A stretch of 64,000 nucleotides of DNA from Lingula anatina. Taxonomy: Eukaryota > Brachiopoda > Lingulata > Lingulida > Lingulidae. A program made the position numbers and the translations under genes. The notes beneath the pieces are model-generated. The model made no database searches, had not been told where the DNA came from, and saw only the letters and a program-made list of their open reading frames with translations. Positions within the stretch are counted from its first letter, which is position 1. The number at the start of each line of letters is the position of its first letter. This document shows, in pieces, positions 1 through 12,786 of the stretch. The stretch spans positions 62,001 through 126,000 of the forward strand of contig NW_019775975.1 of assembly GCF_001039355.2 (NCBI RefSeq), written 5' to 3'.

Positions 1-30
1 AAAAGGTTTAATTAAAAAAAAGAGAGAGAC

Positions 31-126
31 CCAGCAGGCAAACGACATTGATTCTACGTTGATTGAACGTTGATCCACCAAAATTAACGTTGATTCAACG
101 TTGAATCAATGTCGTTTGTCTTCTGG
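31..126. repeat. Short palindromic MITE-like insertion
   Basis: The two ends are inverted copies of each other: CCAGCAGGCAAACGACATTG on the left and its near-exact complement (CCCAGAAGACAAACGACATTG-type) on the right, with repeated CAACGTTGAT-like units inside. The matching place in the second copy of this segment (about 8650-8670) lacks it, going straight from GAGAC to the CATTTTGAAATAACTGG sequence. This is consistent with a non-autonomous DNA transposon that could fold into one hairpin. No transposase is present. Confidence 0.6.
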
Positions 127-1565
127 GGAGAGAGAGAGCCTCATTTTGAAATAACTGGCTACAGCTGGGCCTGTATCTTAATCCAGTAAATGGTACTAAT
201 ACTAAGTATAATACACATCTCCACGCAATTAACATTTGAGGACCTTCATCACCTTTAAAGAGGCACCTTACCAACCTTTGTCCCCGTTCCCCCTGAACTA
301 TATAAATATAACTATAATAATAATATCACACCTGTGAAATACCATGGACTGAAAAGAAACGTCGAACAAATGCCACTTTAACTAATCCTTTTGCAGTGAA
401 TTGTTATGAAGGGTGTGTGACCCTGAAAAGGTCTGTTCTCTCTATAATGAAGTACTTTAGATTTCAGATTTATTGATATTATAGGGTGGTGTGGTTGGGT
501 TTAAATCCCCGAGTATGAATTCTGATAACATTTCTTGTGCCTTTAGAACACAATATTATGTAAGAATAATATTTTCATAAAAGGAATGAATTTAATTGTA
601 TTTTGAGTTTACTTTACAGAATATGGTGCATGTTTTGTCTCAAATCAACACGATGCAAATTATATCATGTCTTTGATTTTCTTCGTGTGATATATCTGTT
701 TATTTTGTGCAAACCTACATGTAACTATGTGTATGCTAAGCATGAGTGTACTAGTACAATCAGAGTTCATTATCTTTTTTTTTTTTCTATTGAGTCAATC
801 ATTTCTTACAAACAGCTTTCTTACAGTGTATAATTACGTCAAATAAAGATTGTTTAAAAATGCAAGCACGATGATTGCATTGAAATTTAGTTAATTGATT
901 AGACTAGAAATAGGGCAAAAGAATCAAAAATTAAATTTTTTAGTTATAAGTCTGAAGCTTTCTGGGAATTCCCATTTACTGTACTCTGCATGGTTGGTTT
1001 GAAATTTTATTAACAATCTTTTGTTCTCATGGTTCTTTTTATACTCTGGTTGTTACAAAACAAATTTGGAACTAACTTCAAATTTCCAGCTTGCCTCACC
1101 ACAATTTTGTCAACATTTTTCTTATCTTCTTGAAAAAATTGGTCGAAAACTTATACTTCTGTGCATAACTGTCGCTGGTGACAGGTTACATGTGGTTGTG
1201 TGATTTCTTGAATTAAGGAGGTAGCACTTCAGATAAAGGTACTAGAATACTCCTGTTTTGAAGAGATTATGATTATGAAGGTGACTGATGTTCAATTTCA
1301 GTTAACTAAACTTTGATATTTTTACTGTTTTAAGGGATTGATCATGTTGATTATGGTTTGGATACTAGACTATTGAAAATCTTACAAATAAAATTTTGAT
1401 ATCAGATCCTTATTAAATGTAATTATATGATTTGGAAATTGGTGTTTAGTTGAGAGATAAAAGCTTTTTAACAAAAAAAAAAGAAAGATTTTTTACGAAT
1501 GCTATCCCATTGTGCAATATATACATATTTTTAATTATTTTTATTTTATTTTGTTTTATTTTATT

Positions 1566-1567
<2 letters not shown>

Positions 1568-1627
<60 letters not shown>
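1568..1627. repeat. Poly-T tract of 60 bases
   Basis: An uninterrupted run of T, followed after one C by more T. It is much shorter at the equivalent place in the second block (about 10,282-10,291). It generates spurious poly-Phe/poly-Lys open frames. Confidence 0.95.
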
Positions 1628-1957
1628 CTTTTTTTTTTTGTATGTGGTCTTCAATTTTGTGCCAAGTCATCAGCAAGGGCAAAGCATAACTTGCAAAATA
1701 TATGCATACATGCTGCATACATTTGAAATATGACAGTTACTCTAACAGAAACACTCATAATATTCATTTTACATAAATACTAGTAGCTAAGTTTGTTGCA
1801 GGGAGAAGACCCCAGCCTCTGCCATTACAGATATGTAATATTTTACCGCCAGACCTTGGCATTCCTCAGGAGATGACCTTCGGCAACTCTTAAAAAAATT
1901 CTATAATCTGTTGTTGAGTTTATGGTAAATATTGGAAGAAGGTGTGTCAAGGGTTTA

Positions 1958-2193
1958 TCAAAACAGTACCTCTGCGGCATCGAAGGAATCTCCTGATTTA
2001 TATTGTTGGGGTGTTTCTGTTAACATAGTGCAATAAAGACCCATTTTATAATCACTGATCGTTATTTTTTAATCGTCTTCAAACACCTACCTGCTTGAGA
2101 TCTCCCAAACCAGTGATAAGCCTCGGCTCTTTGGTTGGCGATCGCAATGCACATCACAACTAACGTGACACAGAAGCAGACGACAGTCTTCAT
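1958..2193 (-). CDS. Small secreted peptide precursor, copy 1 (2 exons)
   Basis: Exons 2193-2091 and 1992-1958 join in phase 1 to give 45 residues. It starts MKTVVCFCVTLVVMCIAIAN, a typical signal peptide with a hydrophobic core. A plausible signal peptidase site is AEA/Y after residue 25. The mature part begins YHWFGRSQ, so Gly30-Arg31 could mark C-terminal amidation and cleavage, giving a YHWF-amide. The exon 1 donor is CAG/GTAGGT. The exon 2 acceptor is TCAG but has a weak pyrimidine tract, and the stop TGA is at 1960-1958. A TATAAAAG box lies about 115 bases upstream. The gene recurs at 10,611-10,846 with intact frame and splice sites. I do not recognise the family; a neuropeptide or other secreted peptide is inferred. 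A longer 3' gene structure is possible. Confidence 0.55.
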
Positions 2194-2308
2194 GATGATA
2201 TTTTTGTTGTTCCTTGGTGAATTATTAGTGACAGTTGGATAAGGATTGGTCAGTGGTTTACTTTGTCTCTTGCTGCCACAGGAAGGCCCTTTTAATACTG
2301 TGGCATTT

Positions 2309-2316
2309 CTTTTATA
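2309..2316 (-). promoter_or_regulatory. TATA box of peptide gene copy 1
   Basis: On the minus strand the sequence reads TATAAAAG, about 115 bases upstream of the ATG at 2193. Transcription would start near 2280, giving a 5' leader of roughly 85 bases with no upstream ATG that I noticed. The same box is conserved at the same distance in the second copy (10,962-10,969). Confidence 0.5.
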
Positions 2317-4273
2317 TGTGGATCTTTAAGGGGTGGGGGACAGGTCTCAGTGAACTGATTTCTTTTTTACTCTTGTGCATTGATTGAGTAGTTTTGATAT
2401 GCAGATCTCTTTATGAACTTTAATGTTGTCAAAATGTAAACAGTTTTATAAAAGTTGCAGTGAGATTATTTTCTACTCCCACAATTTTAAAAAAATATAT
2501 GAATTGATATACAAAGGTCCATTTACAGTTTACAAATTGTAGTAATTTTAATAGATAATATGTACTAGTAAAGATTTTTAGACAAAAAAATCTAAGCTCC
2601 AACTTCATTGAACAAAAAACACAGTTTAAAAATGCTTTGTGAAATAAAACTCATCCAATTTATATGGCAAGACAGGCAATGCATTGACTCAGTTCTAGAG
2701 ATGCAGTCTAATTTCAGTCACTGTAGACTCAGTGTATAATTTATCAGTCAGTTGAGACCTGTCAGGGGGTCGTGTTGCCAGGTAGAGGTATGAATGGGTA
2801 TGTTACATGACTAAGTTCAAATAGCCTACAGGGTAGAAAATTATTTTCTTATTTATTTATTTTATTTCATTTTTTTTTTTTTTTGTTATGTATTTATTTG
2901 TTTATCATTATTTTAGGGGGCTTAAATCCTAATCTTTAGTTTCTTTGCTCTCTGATACTTTCTTTTAAAGACATTAATCTGTTGTTAATATAACAAGATT
3001 AACTGTGAATTTTCACCCATTATATGTATCCTGTAATGTTGGCACCTTGGATGGGTGTGGAATGTTTATTAACAAATAAGCATACTTCATTGAACATCTT
3101 TACTGTATACATTAATGTTTTTGTGCTTATAGGGGTTGGAGTGTTTGATCATAAAACTTGCCTTATGTATTGAAAAGAGAATGAAAATATTCAAGGTATT
3201 CTAAGGAGGACAAAAGTATATATCATAGGAGTTGAGTAAAGTCTGCCTTGTTGTATTCAGTGTGTTTCTAAAATACAGTGTAAAGATGTCTCCACCCCCT
3301 TTTATTCTTATATTAATGCTTATTTACTTATGTGTTTGAAACATTTTTGTATCTGCTTTTTTTTAAATTTAAAAAAAAATTTTTTTATGGAAGCTGTTTT
3401 AATAAATGAAAGAATTAGAATAGTCCAGCTAGCAGCATATGCATATAATTGACTGAGTTTTATATGCACAGTAAGTGTTTGTTTGGTCTGCAGTAGTCCA
3501 CAAGTTTTTAAAGCATGAAATTTTGTCTTAATTTCTTTCACTTGAAATTTATCATTTTTATCCTGTCACTGTGTTTTTAAGTAAGAGCTTCAAGATAAGG
3601 TAACATATCTCGTTATATACATTTATCATTTCATCATCATAATGATTTTAGTTAATCCAGGTACATCATTTGTCACTTTAGATCCACTTTATCAATCATC
3701 AGTCTTTAGAAATGGATCTTATGGCATACTATTCATCTCAGTACTGTATTTTTTTCATCAGTCGGTGCAGACATGTTTTTTTTTTTTCATCGGTCAGTGC
3801 AGACCTGTTGGCTAAAGTATCAGCAAGGTGGGGCAGGCACAGGAACTTGAACATTTCCCGAAAAAGTTAACAATGACATGAAGAAAAATTTTCTTTGTAA
3901 ATATGGGAGCCTATCTCCAGGTTGGGTCTATTGTTTGTCAAAAATATTATTGTATTACAGGATATTAAAAATTTTACAATTATAGTATTTTATTTTTAAA
4001 TTGGATACAAATAGTTATATTTGCCTGAAGACCTTTTATTAAATTCTTAAAAATAAAGCAGGAAAAAACTAACATTAATGTTTCATGCTAAATATCCATT
4101 TTCTGTCAAAAACAAAACGACTCTGAATAATTCCGATGTTCAAGAATTAATGCACACTTTTATTTCTAGGATACTGATTCAAAACAGATTCAGAAGTTCA
4201 GACATGTATACAAAGTTAAAATGATCAATAATAATATTATCATATAGTCCATCATCTTCATAGGGTAATGTCT

Positions 4274-4342
<69 letters not shown>

Positions 4343-4512
4343 TTTGATATTGTATAAACTAAGCTGTAACTTTATAACTTCATTGCCACATCGCACTGGG
4401 TAGACTGTCATTATTTCTGGTCCCACTCTCCAAATCCCACAGAACCTCACTCTTTTTACACTAAATTGTGAGACTATGGACTATCTGGGATTATTCCCAT
4501 TAAATTGATGAC

Positions 4513-4553
<41 letters not shown>

Positions 4554-4894
4554 CACACACACCTTTGACTTCTGCAGGTAACATATTGTGCACAATAATA
4601 TTATATTATATAATATTCACATTCTTAATATAATTCCCTTGAGATGAAATTATGGTAATTACTTAATGAAGCTCCTCATTTATTCTTATATAATTATATC
4701 TTTTTCAGGATTAATTATTTTAAGTAACTCCCAATAAAATACATTCAGGTGTAGAACCATCAAACTTTTCAGAACTTCTAAATCAACAGCTTTAGCTTTT
4801 TTGAACAAAGCAGTGCTTCTGGTGCAGTTACTTAGAAATTGCTTTGTCATAATTAAAATGAGTAACCCCTTACATGTAAAATGATCAAATAGTA

Positions 4895-5420
4895 CGGTAA
4901 AGTCTTGAAAATTTCGTCGCTTAAAAATTAATTAATATTTTTAATTGTGTAAATCCGACTAATTTTTCAAAATTACCTCTCCCTGACTCCTGGGCATGAC
5001 GAAATTTTCAAAAATCCGGCCTTTGGGCTTTTATCCTGAGCGACTGTTATCTTTGACCCTCCTATATGGTGGGATATTTATTACTACTTCGTAAGTCATT
5101 TTCTAGTGGTAAATAATAATCTGTTTATTAGTGCATCTTGATTAAGTTATACTTAACTTACTGTACCCGAAAACATGTTGAGAATCTTCTCGGTAAGAAA
5201 CATACCTCCTGATAGAGGAGAAGGATCAAGATAAGCCTAATTGCAACCTTACATCATAACCTGGACGCGACATATTAAAAAAATTACGCAATTGGGAACG
5301 TTTGTTGCATGCAGGGCTTTTCCCAGGAGTGAGTGTCAGGCCTTCTAAAATTACCATCTGTAACTTCCTAAAAATTTACAGGGAGTTAAAATAATGTTCT
5401 CCCATTGACGATCTTCCGCA
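4895..5420. repeat. DNA transposon fragment with TA target site
   Basis: At 4893 the A block departs from its homologue A' exactly after a TA. The inserted sequence starts CGGTAAAGTCTTGAAAATTT. The exact complement of this terminus ends at 20,401, again next to TA. The fragment repeats the GACGAAATTTTCAA motif (about 4998) and stops at the N at 5421, in a CCATTGACGATCTTCCGC sequence that also occurs around 19,500. I infer a TA-inserting non-autonomous DNA transposon, truncated here by the contig break. Confidence 0.5.
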
Positions 5421-5421
5421 N

Positions 5422-8400
5422 GTTAATTATTTAGCTGCCATGGATCTCTGTCCAAAAAGGAAGAAAATTACACAATTTTTTGAAGTCAATACCCCCCACC
5501 TCCAACACAAAATAAAAGAAAAATTTAATGTACTTTCTTTAGAAAATTCTTTAGCAGATTGGGCATGGGGGAGGGGGGGGGGCACCCCTTTTCATCTACT
5601 GGACTAGAAAATGAGATGTGTACTGTGACAGAAATGTCCTCAAGTATCCATCTTTCAAGGTTTGTGCGAGTGGCAAACGCTATCAGTATAGCGTTTTCTA
5701 TCACCGCATAATGTTTTGAAGGTTCAACATGTTGATCCTGCTGGTACAGTGAACAGAGCATCAGAACTTCAAAAACATTTTTCCTTTTGTGTATTGGTCC
5801 ATTATAGGGGCACATTTAGATGCTTTTCTTCATCTTTTAGGAGACTTTTAGAATTTCCTTCACATATTTACACTATGTTAACTATGATCAGGAGGGATTG
5901 AATTCCTGAACTAACTGGAAAGCACTGTAGGCCTGAAAGCCCGAATGCGGCTTTCTTCTATTTCAAACAGCAGTAAAAAATATAATAAAACCTGTTTCCC
6001 CTTAGTTGGTAATCATTACGTTAGGAGAAAAAAAAGGTAAAATCTTTTTCAAAGCAAAGTTTAGAATTTGCAGAATTTGGCGCCATTATAAAAACTCAGA
6101 ATGTATTAAAGTGGTGATGTTTATGAAAATAAAACCTTACAGTTGCTTGAGGTATCACTGTACATTGGAAGTTATATCACATTTCTTTGAAAAAAAAAAA
6201 AGTTGACAAATCTGAAGTGCAATTTATCTGTATGATGTTTTAAAGGGTAGGCCATGCATTTAGCAACAAAGATTTTAAAGATTTGGAAGCTTTTCATTTA
6301 AAGAATGTGCATTTCCTCCCTTTACAGAACTTGTAAGGTTCACTGTCGGCCATTTTTTTTTATCAGATGTTAGGCGCTAGAGATAACTGAATGGCTTTGA
6401 TGTGAAGAAATGTGAATAATTTATACACAGGTGGAAACACAATAACAGACAAAAAAGAAAGAAAAAAGAGGGGATGGGTCTGACTTGAGAAAAATTTGTA
6501 AGCAAGTGTAGTAGAGATGTTTAAAATACTGACAAGAACAGGAATTCATATCTTCTATCAGCTTCCTAAACTTGACAGTTTTTTTTACAACATTGTCTGC
6601 TAATTTCAGTAATGAGATTACAATCCAATTTATATATATTAGTGTTTATCCTAAACAGTTATATATACACATACTGGTTATTATCATGAATTAGAAAGAC
6701 ATTGATCTGAGAATTTATTCTAACTCCTAGCAACCAAATGTTCTGGTGTAGTAAGGGTGCCTCCAGGTACAATAAATTTCAAAATAATTCTGACCTGTAC
6801 ACATGCAGCCATTGATAATTCTAATTTAAGTTTTCTTTTGTCATACAACAAATGATACTTTCTTCTGAGGCCACACATAGATGTCAAATGTGCTTTGAGT
6901 GTGTAATAATTTTATTTTTAGGGGTTGAATGAAACGTGAAGGTCAAGTGTATGATCCAAGTTATATTTATGTGAATCAATGTGTTTTGGATTGTGCTCAG
7001 AGAAAAAGGTCTTAAAAACCAAACTGTTACAAAAGAACTTGAATTTGTGTACAGTTTTCATTCTTTCTATTTGATTAAGATCACAGGTAAAATTTTTTTT
7101 TAATCTTGAAGAGCCTTTCTACACAAAAAGTATGAAAAAAGTTCTCCCAAATTTGTAAAGTTACTATTAAATCCTTCCACATTTTAACTGCATAAAATGA
7201 TAAAATGATATGTCAAAAGGGTCGAGGAAAATTGCACCTTTATGACATTCAAGTGCTCCACGTAAAATAGAGAAGAATGTCTCCTTTTGTCTAAGTTGAC
7301 CATGTATTCATGTCCGAGAGCAAGTCGTTTTCTTTGCATGGCCACACCTGTGTGTATGTGTACAGTTTTGTGTTGGATACAACCAATGTTTTTGCAGAAG
7401 TGGGAAACCAAACCGGTGACTGACTCAGCATTTTTTTAAATGTTTGAATTTGTGTGAGTGTGTTTTTAATGTTTGAATATGTTTTTAGTTCACAAAATGG
7501 TGTAATATGTGGGGTTGTGATATATATGTGTGTAATTATGGTTCTATAAAGTCAGATATTTACTAGTACTGTCTATGATATGCCGTGTACATGAAAAAAT
7601 ACATAAATCTGAATATTTCTGATAAAAAATAATAGAAAATTTAAACTGATTTTTTTTTTTGTAAAAAAGAGAAAATTCTAAAAATTATACTGATTCAATG
7701 ATAAATCCGTAAGCCAATTAGTCCTTCTACATGAAGATTATGTTTAATTTTCCCATGTGTCTTGAATTTACATTTTGTAGTGATAACTGCCTAAAGCTTT
7801 CTTATAGTCACGAATCCTTTTTCAAGAAGAGAAAAAAATGTTATTTTTGAGGGTAGGGAGAGCCCTGTTTGTACACGTCACCACTGTGAGCTGGGAATTC
7901 AGCCGTAACTAAACGTGGCCTGGTTTTGGTGTTCCTATGTATGCTTTGTTGATTGTTTTCTTTGGAAGTGATCTGGTAATCTTACGCTGCTAACTTTACT
8001 TCTTTTTACATTGAATGAAATGCTTTTTGTTGAAATAGTTTTGTGCATTGCAGTTGGGTATTGTGCTCAGGAAGGACATGGAATTTGGTGTAGATCTTTC
8101 CATCTCTCTCTCTCTCTCTCTCTCTTACGCACACACACACACACACGCACACACACACGGAATAAAACCAACATTTAACTTCTGAATCATATGCATTTGC
8201 ATGATCACTTAAAATCATTTTCCATGAATGTTGGGCAAACCAGATATTGTTGTAGAAAGTTTCAAGCCACAGGTTCCATATATTAAACCACTTTCGTCAA
8301 GACCTCTTTCATAAGATTAAAAAGTTAGACGCGAATGCACACACAGGCAAATGCATGATCACATACTCAAACTGAGTTCATATACATTTCAAATGATCAG

Positions 8401-8640
8401 TTTAGATGTTCACAAATATCATCTATACTTAAATGAGCAAACATGTACATAACCTCATTTTCAATCATCTATACTGGCATTTATAATATATACATCCCAT
8501 GTGTAGGGAAGGGGGGGTAATTTGGTCGAGTCGAACAAATCTCTTATTTCGCAAGAAAAAAGTGCAATCTGAATCCAATTTTGTTCTAGGTTCTATGCAA
8601 AATTTTCAAGTTGAATGGACTAAGAGTGTAAAAAGGTTTA
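5422..8640. other. Non-coding stretch, no gene recognised
   Basis: This 3.2 kb lies between the two A blocks and is not part of either. Open frames are short and none shows a recognisable domain or good splice context. It contains a G-run near 5570-5581, A-runs, and a CT/AC microsatellite at about 8102-8158. I see nothing else I can name. Short exons of an unknown gene could have been missed. Confidence 0.5.
8102..8158. repeat. Compound (CT)n/(AC)n microsatellite
   Basis: A CT run about 24 bases long is followed by TTACG and then AC units with one GC interruption. On the reverse strand it yields a spurious CVCVCV/RERERE frame. Confidence 0.9.
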
Positions 8641-9265
8641 ATTTTTCCAAAAAAAAAAAAAAAAGAGACCCCCATTTTGAAATAACTGGCTACAGCTGGG
8701 CCTGTATCTTAATCCAGTAAATGGTACTAATACTAATACTAAGTATAATACACATCTCAACGCAATTAACATTTGAGGACCTTCATCACCTTTAAAGAGG
8801 CACCTTACCAACCTTTGTCCTCGTTCCCCCTGAACTACATAAATAAAACTATAATAATAATATCACACCTGTGAAATACTGTGGACTGAAAAGAAAGGTC
8901 GAACAAATGCCACTTTGAATAATCCTTTTGCTGTGAATTGATATGAAGGGTGGGTGACACTGAAAAGGTCTGTTCTCTCTATAATGAAGTACTTTAGATT
9001 TCAGATTTATTGATATTATAGGGTGGTGTGGTTGGGTTTAAATCCTGAGTATAAATTCTGATAACATTTCTTGTGCCTTTAGAACACAATATTATATAAG
9101 AATAATATTTTCATAAAAGGAATGAATTTAATTGTATTTTGAGTTTACTTTACAGAATAGGGTGCATGTTTTGTCTCAAATCAACTTAATGCAAATTATA
9201 TCATGTCTTTGATTTTCTTTGTATGATATATCTGTTTATTTTGCGCAAACCTACATGTAACTATG

Positions 9266-9490
9266 GGTGCTTTGCCAGAGATTTAGATCGATCCAAAGAT
9301 TTAGATTTAGATCAACCTAACACCCTGGGGGTTCACACTAAATTGCAATCAGCCAAGCGGGCACCATAGTTAATTACCACCTTACAGCTTTTAGTAGGCG
9401 GGACAGACGCTTAAGCTGGCCAAGCTGACAGTAATCTAGTGAGACTCCCCACAGGGATAGATCCATCTAAAAATCTATGTAAAATGGGGT
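9266..9490. repeat. Insertion of ~225 bp absent from block A
   Basis: Block A reads ACTATGTGTATGCTAAGC without interruption (about 725-742). Here ACTATG is followed by about 225 extra bases before GTATGTGTATGCTAAGC resumes. The insertion contains GATTTAGAT repeats and a GGGTTCACACT motif loosely like an RNA polymerase III B box. It may be a SINE or MITE; I cannot assign a family. Confidence 0.45.
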
Positions 9491-10610
9491 GTATGTGTAT
9501 GCTAAGCATGAGTGTACTACATGTAGTACAATCAGAGTTCATTATCTTTTTTTTTCTATTGAGTCAATCATTTGTTATAAACAGCTTTCTTACAGTGTAT
9601 AATTACGTCAAATAAAGATTGTTTAAAAATGCAAGCACGGTGGTTGCATTGAAATTTAGTTAATTAATTAGACGAGAAATAGGGGAAAAAAATCAAAAAT
9701 TAAGTTTTTTAGTTATAAGTCTGAAGCTTGCTGTGAATTCACATTTAATGTACTCTGCATGGTTGGTTTAAAATTTTATTAACAGTCTTTTGTTCTCATG
9801 GTTCTTTTTATACTCTGGTTGTTACAAAACAAATTTGGAACTACCTTCACATTTCCAGCTTGCCTTACCACAATTTTGTCAACATTTTTCTTATCTTCTT
9901 GAAAAATTTGGTTGGAAACTTAAGCGTCTGTACGTAACTGTCGCTGGTGACAGGTTACATGTGGTTGTGTGATGTTTTGAATTATGGAAGCAGCACTTCA
10001 GATAAATGTGCTGGAATATTCTTGTTTTGAAAAGATCATGATTATGAAGGTGACTGATTTTTAAGTTCAGTTAACTAAGCTTTGATATTTTTACCGTTTA
10101 AGGAATTGTTTATGGTTGAATTCTAGACCATTGAAAATCTTACAAATTAAAATTTGAATATCAAATCCTTATTTAGTGTAATTATATGATTTGGAAATTG
10201 GTATTTAGTTAAGAGGTAATAGCTTATAACAATTTTTTTTTACAAATACTATCTATCCCATTGTGCAATATATACAAATTTCTTTTTTTTTTCATGTTGT
10301 CATCAATTTTGTGCTAAGTCATCAGCAAGGGCAAGGCATAACTTGCAAAATATATGCATACATGCTGCATACTTTACATTAGAAATGTGACGGTTACTCT
10401 AACAAACACTCATAATATTCATTATACATAGATACTAGTAGCTAGGTTTGTTGTAGGGAGAAGACCCTAACCTCTGACAGATAGATGTGCAATATTTTAC
10501 CGCCAGACCTTGGCATACCTCAAAGGATGACCTTCGACAATCTTTAAAAAATTCTATAATCTGTTGTTGAGTTTATGGTAAATATTGGAAGAAGGTGTGT
10601 CAAGGGTTTA

Positions 10611-10846
10611 TCAAAACAGTACCTCTGCGGCATTGAAGGAATCCCCTGATTTATATTGTTGGGGTGTTTCTGTTAACATAGTGCAATAAAGACCCATTTT
10701 ATAATCACTGATCGTTATTTTTTAATCATCTTCAAAAACCTACCTGCTTGAGATCGCCCATACCAGTGATAAGCCTCTGCTCTTTGGTTGGCGATCGTAA
10801 TGCACATCACAACCAGCGTGACGCAGAAGCAGACGACAGTCTTCAT
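10611..10846 (-). CDS. Small secreted peptide precursor, copy 2 (2 exons)
   Basis: Exons 10,846-10,744 and 10,645-10,611 give the same 45-residue structure as the gene at 1958-2193. Differences are few: Ala17 to Thr in the signal peptide, Phe29 to Tyr (mature start YHWYGRSQ) and Asp39-like to Asn near the end. The Gly-Arg pair, both splice sites, the phase and the TGA stop are kept. The small number of changes, with no frameshift, supports a functional coding sequence in both copies. Whether the two are paralogues or alleles placed in tandem is unresolved. Confidence 0.55.
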
Positions 10847-10961
10847 GATGATATTTTTGTTGTTCCTTGGTGAATTATTAGTTACAGTTGGATGAGGATT
10901 GGTCAGTGGTTTACTTTGTCTCTTACTGCCACAGGAAGGACCTTTTAATACTGTGGCATTT

Positions 10962-10969
10962 CTTTTATA
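10962..10969 (-). promoter_or_regulatory. TATA box of peptide gene copy 2
   Basis: TATAAAAG on the minus strand at the same distance upstream of the ATG as in copy 1, in an otherwise AT-rich and partly diverged flank. Confidence 0.45.
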
Positions 10970-12365
10970 TGTGGATCTTTAAGGGGTGGGGGACAGGTCT
11001 CAATGAACTGATTTCTTTTTTACTCTCATGCATTGATTGAGTAGTTGTGATATGCAGATCTCTTTATAGACTTTCATGTTGTCAAAATGTGAACAGTTTT
11101 ATTAAAGTTGCAGTGAGATTATTTTCTACTCCCACAATTTAAAAAGATATATATGAATTGATATATAAAGGTCCATTTACAGTTAACAAATTGTGGTAAT
11201 TTTAATAGATAATATATACTAGTTAAGATTTTTAGACAAAAAAAACCTAAGCTCGAACTTCATTGAACAAAAAGGGAAAAAAAGCATCCAGTTTAAAAAT
11301 GCTTTGTGAAGTAAAACTCATCCAATTTATTTGGCAAGACAGGCAGTATATGATTTATCAGTCAGTTGAGACCTGTCAGGGGGTCGTGTTGCCAGGTAAA
11401 GGTATGAATGGGTATGTTACATGACTAAGTTCAAATAGCCTGCAGGGTAGAAAATTATTTTCTTATTTTTTTATTTCATTTTTTATTTTAGATTTATTAT
11501 AATTATTTATTTATTTATTTATCATTATTTCAGGGGGCTTAAATTCTAATCTTTAGTCTCTTTGCTCTCTGATACTTTCTTTTAAAGATGTTAATCTGTT
11601 GTTAATATAACAAGATTAACTGTGGTTTTTCACCCATTATATTTATCCTGTAATGTTGGCACTTTGGGTGGGTGTGGAATGTTTAGGAACAAATAAGCAC
11701 ACTTCATTGAACATCTTTACTGTATACAATAATGTTTTTTGTGCTTATAGGGTTTGGAGTGTTTGATCATAAAACTTGCCTTAAGTATTGGAAAGAGAAT
11801 GAAAATATTCAAGGTATTCAAAGAAGGACAAAAGTATATATCATAGGAGTTGAGTAAAGTCTGCCTTGTTGTATTCAGTGTATTTCTTAAATACAGTGTA
11901 AAGATGTCTCCACCCTCCCCTTTTATTCTAATGCTTATTTTCTTATGTTTTTGAAACATTTTTGTATCTTTTTTTTTTTTTTATGGAAGCTGTTTTAATA
12001 AATGAAAGAATTGGTATAGTCCAGCCACCAGCATGTGTATATAATTGACTGAGTTTTATATGCACAGTAGTTGTTTATTTGGTCTGCAGTTGCCACAAGT
12101 TTCTAAAGCATGAAATTTTGTCTTAATTTCTTTCACTTGAAATTTATCATTTTTATCCTGTCACTGTGTTTTTAAGTAAGAGCTTCAAGATATGGTAACA
12201 CGTGTCATTATGCACATTTATCATTTCATCATCATTATAGTTAATCCAGGTTCATCATTTGTCACTTTAGACCCACTTTATCAATCATCAGTCTTTTGAA
12301 ATGGATCTTATGGCATACTATTCATCTCAGAACTGTATTTTTTTATCAGTCGATGCAGACCTGTA

Positions 12366-12786
12366 TTATTGTACCACCAGCGTAGGCGCTGGCGGTACAC
12401 ATGGTTTTAGTCCCGACCCGTATGTTCCGCCGGCTCCTGCGGCTCCTGCAGCTCCTGCGGCTCCGCCGCCAAGTCACCGTTACCGCTTCTCCTCCTAGAC
12501 GGTAAGGGCCTCCATACCCATCTCTTGGATTTAGGTCACCTATAATCTCAACTCGTTCCACGTAAAATTTGGGCTTTGTCGGTATTGGGGTCTAGGTGTG
12601 GCACTCATTGCAATGCACCCTTGTTCAAAAATGGCAAAATTAAATGCTAATTATCTCCCCTACAGAAGGAATTATGGGAAAAATTTCTACAGACAGCTTT
12701 CCAAAAGTCATATGTGTAGATTTCAAATATGCCCTTGGATTTGACCTTTGACCTTTATTTTAAGGTCAAACGGGCCAAAATTNTCT
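12366..12786. repeat. GC-rich insertion absent from block A
   Basis: About 420 bases interrupt the A' block where block A has only a T run (about 3775-3790). The first 130 bases are strikingly GC-rich and carry GCTCCTGCG-type 9-base repeats coding Ala-Pro-Ala in one frame. The rest is AT-rich and ends at an N (12,783). It could be a mobile element carrying a captured exon-like piece or a contig-joining artefact. No protein family was recognised. Confidence 0.35.

Larger units (their letters stand above)
127..4894. repeat. Duplicated block A (copy 1)
   Basis: This stretch aligns almost end to end with about 8660-13,996, with substitutions, small indels and a few larger insertions. Apart from the small peptide gene at 1958-2193 I see no convincing exon. 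The rest is AT-rich non-coding DNA with a 60-base T run (1568-1627) and TA microsatellites (about 4276-4340 and 4516-4548). The 60-codon open frame at 1021-1203 recurs at 9790-9972, but only because the whole block is duplicated. Confidence 0.8.

Noticed and set aside
1021-1203. 60-codon frame repeated at 9790-9972
   Set aside because: Similarity is explained by duplication of the whole block; no domain, and changes do not favour synonymous sites.
1446-1733. Poly-Lys/poly-Phe open frames
   Set aside because: They are translations of the 60-base T run and have no start, splice or domain support.
1808-1891. Possible third exon of the peptide gene with a C-x7-C motif (CRRSSPEEC)
   Set aside because: The frame after this motif differs between the two copies because of an indel, and no acceptor is shared in phase. 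The TGA in exon 2 ends the simpler model.
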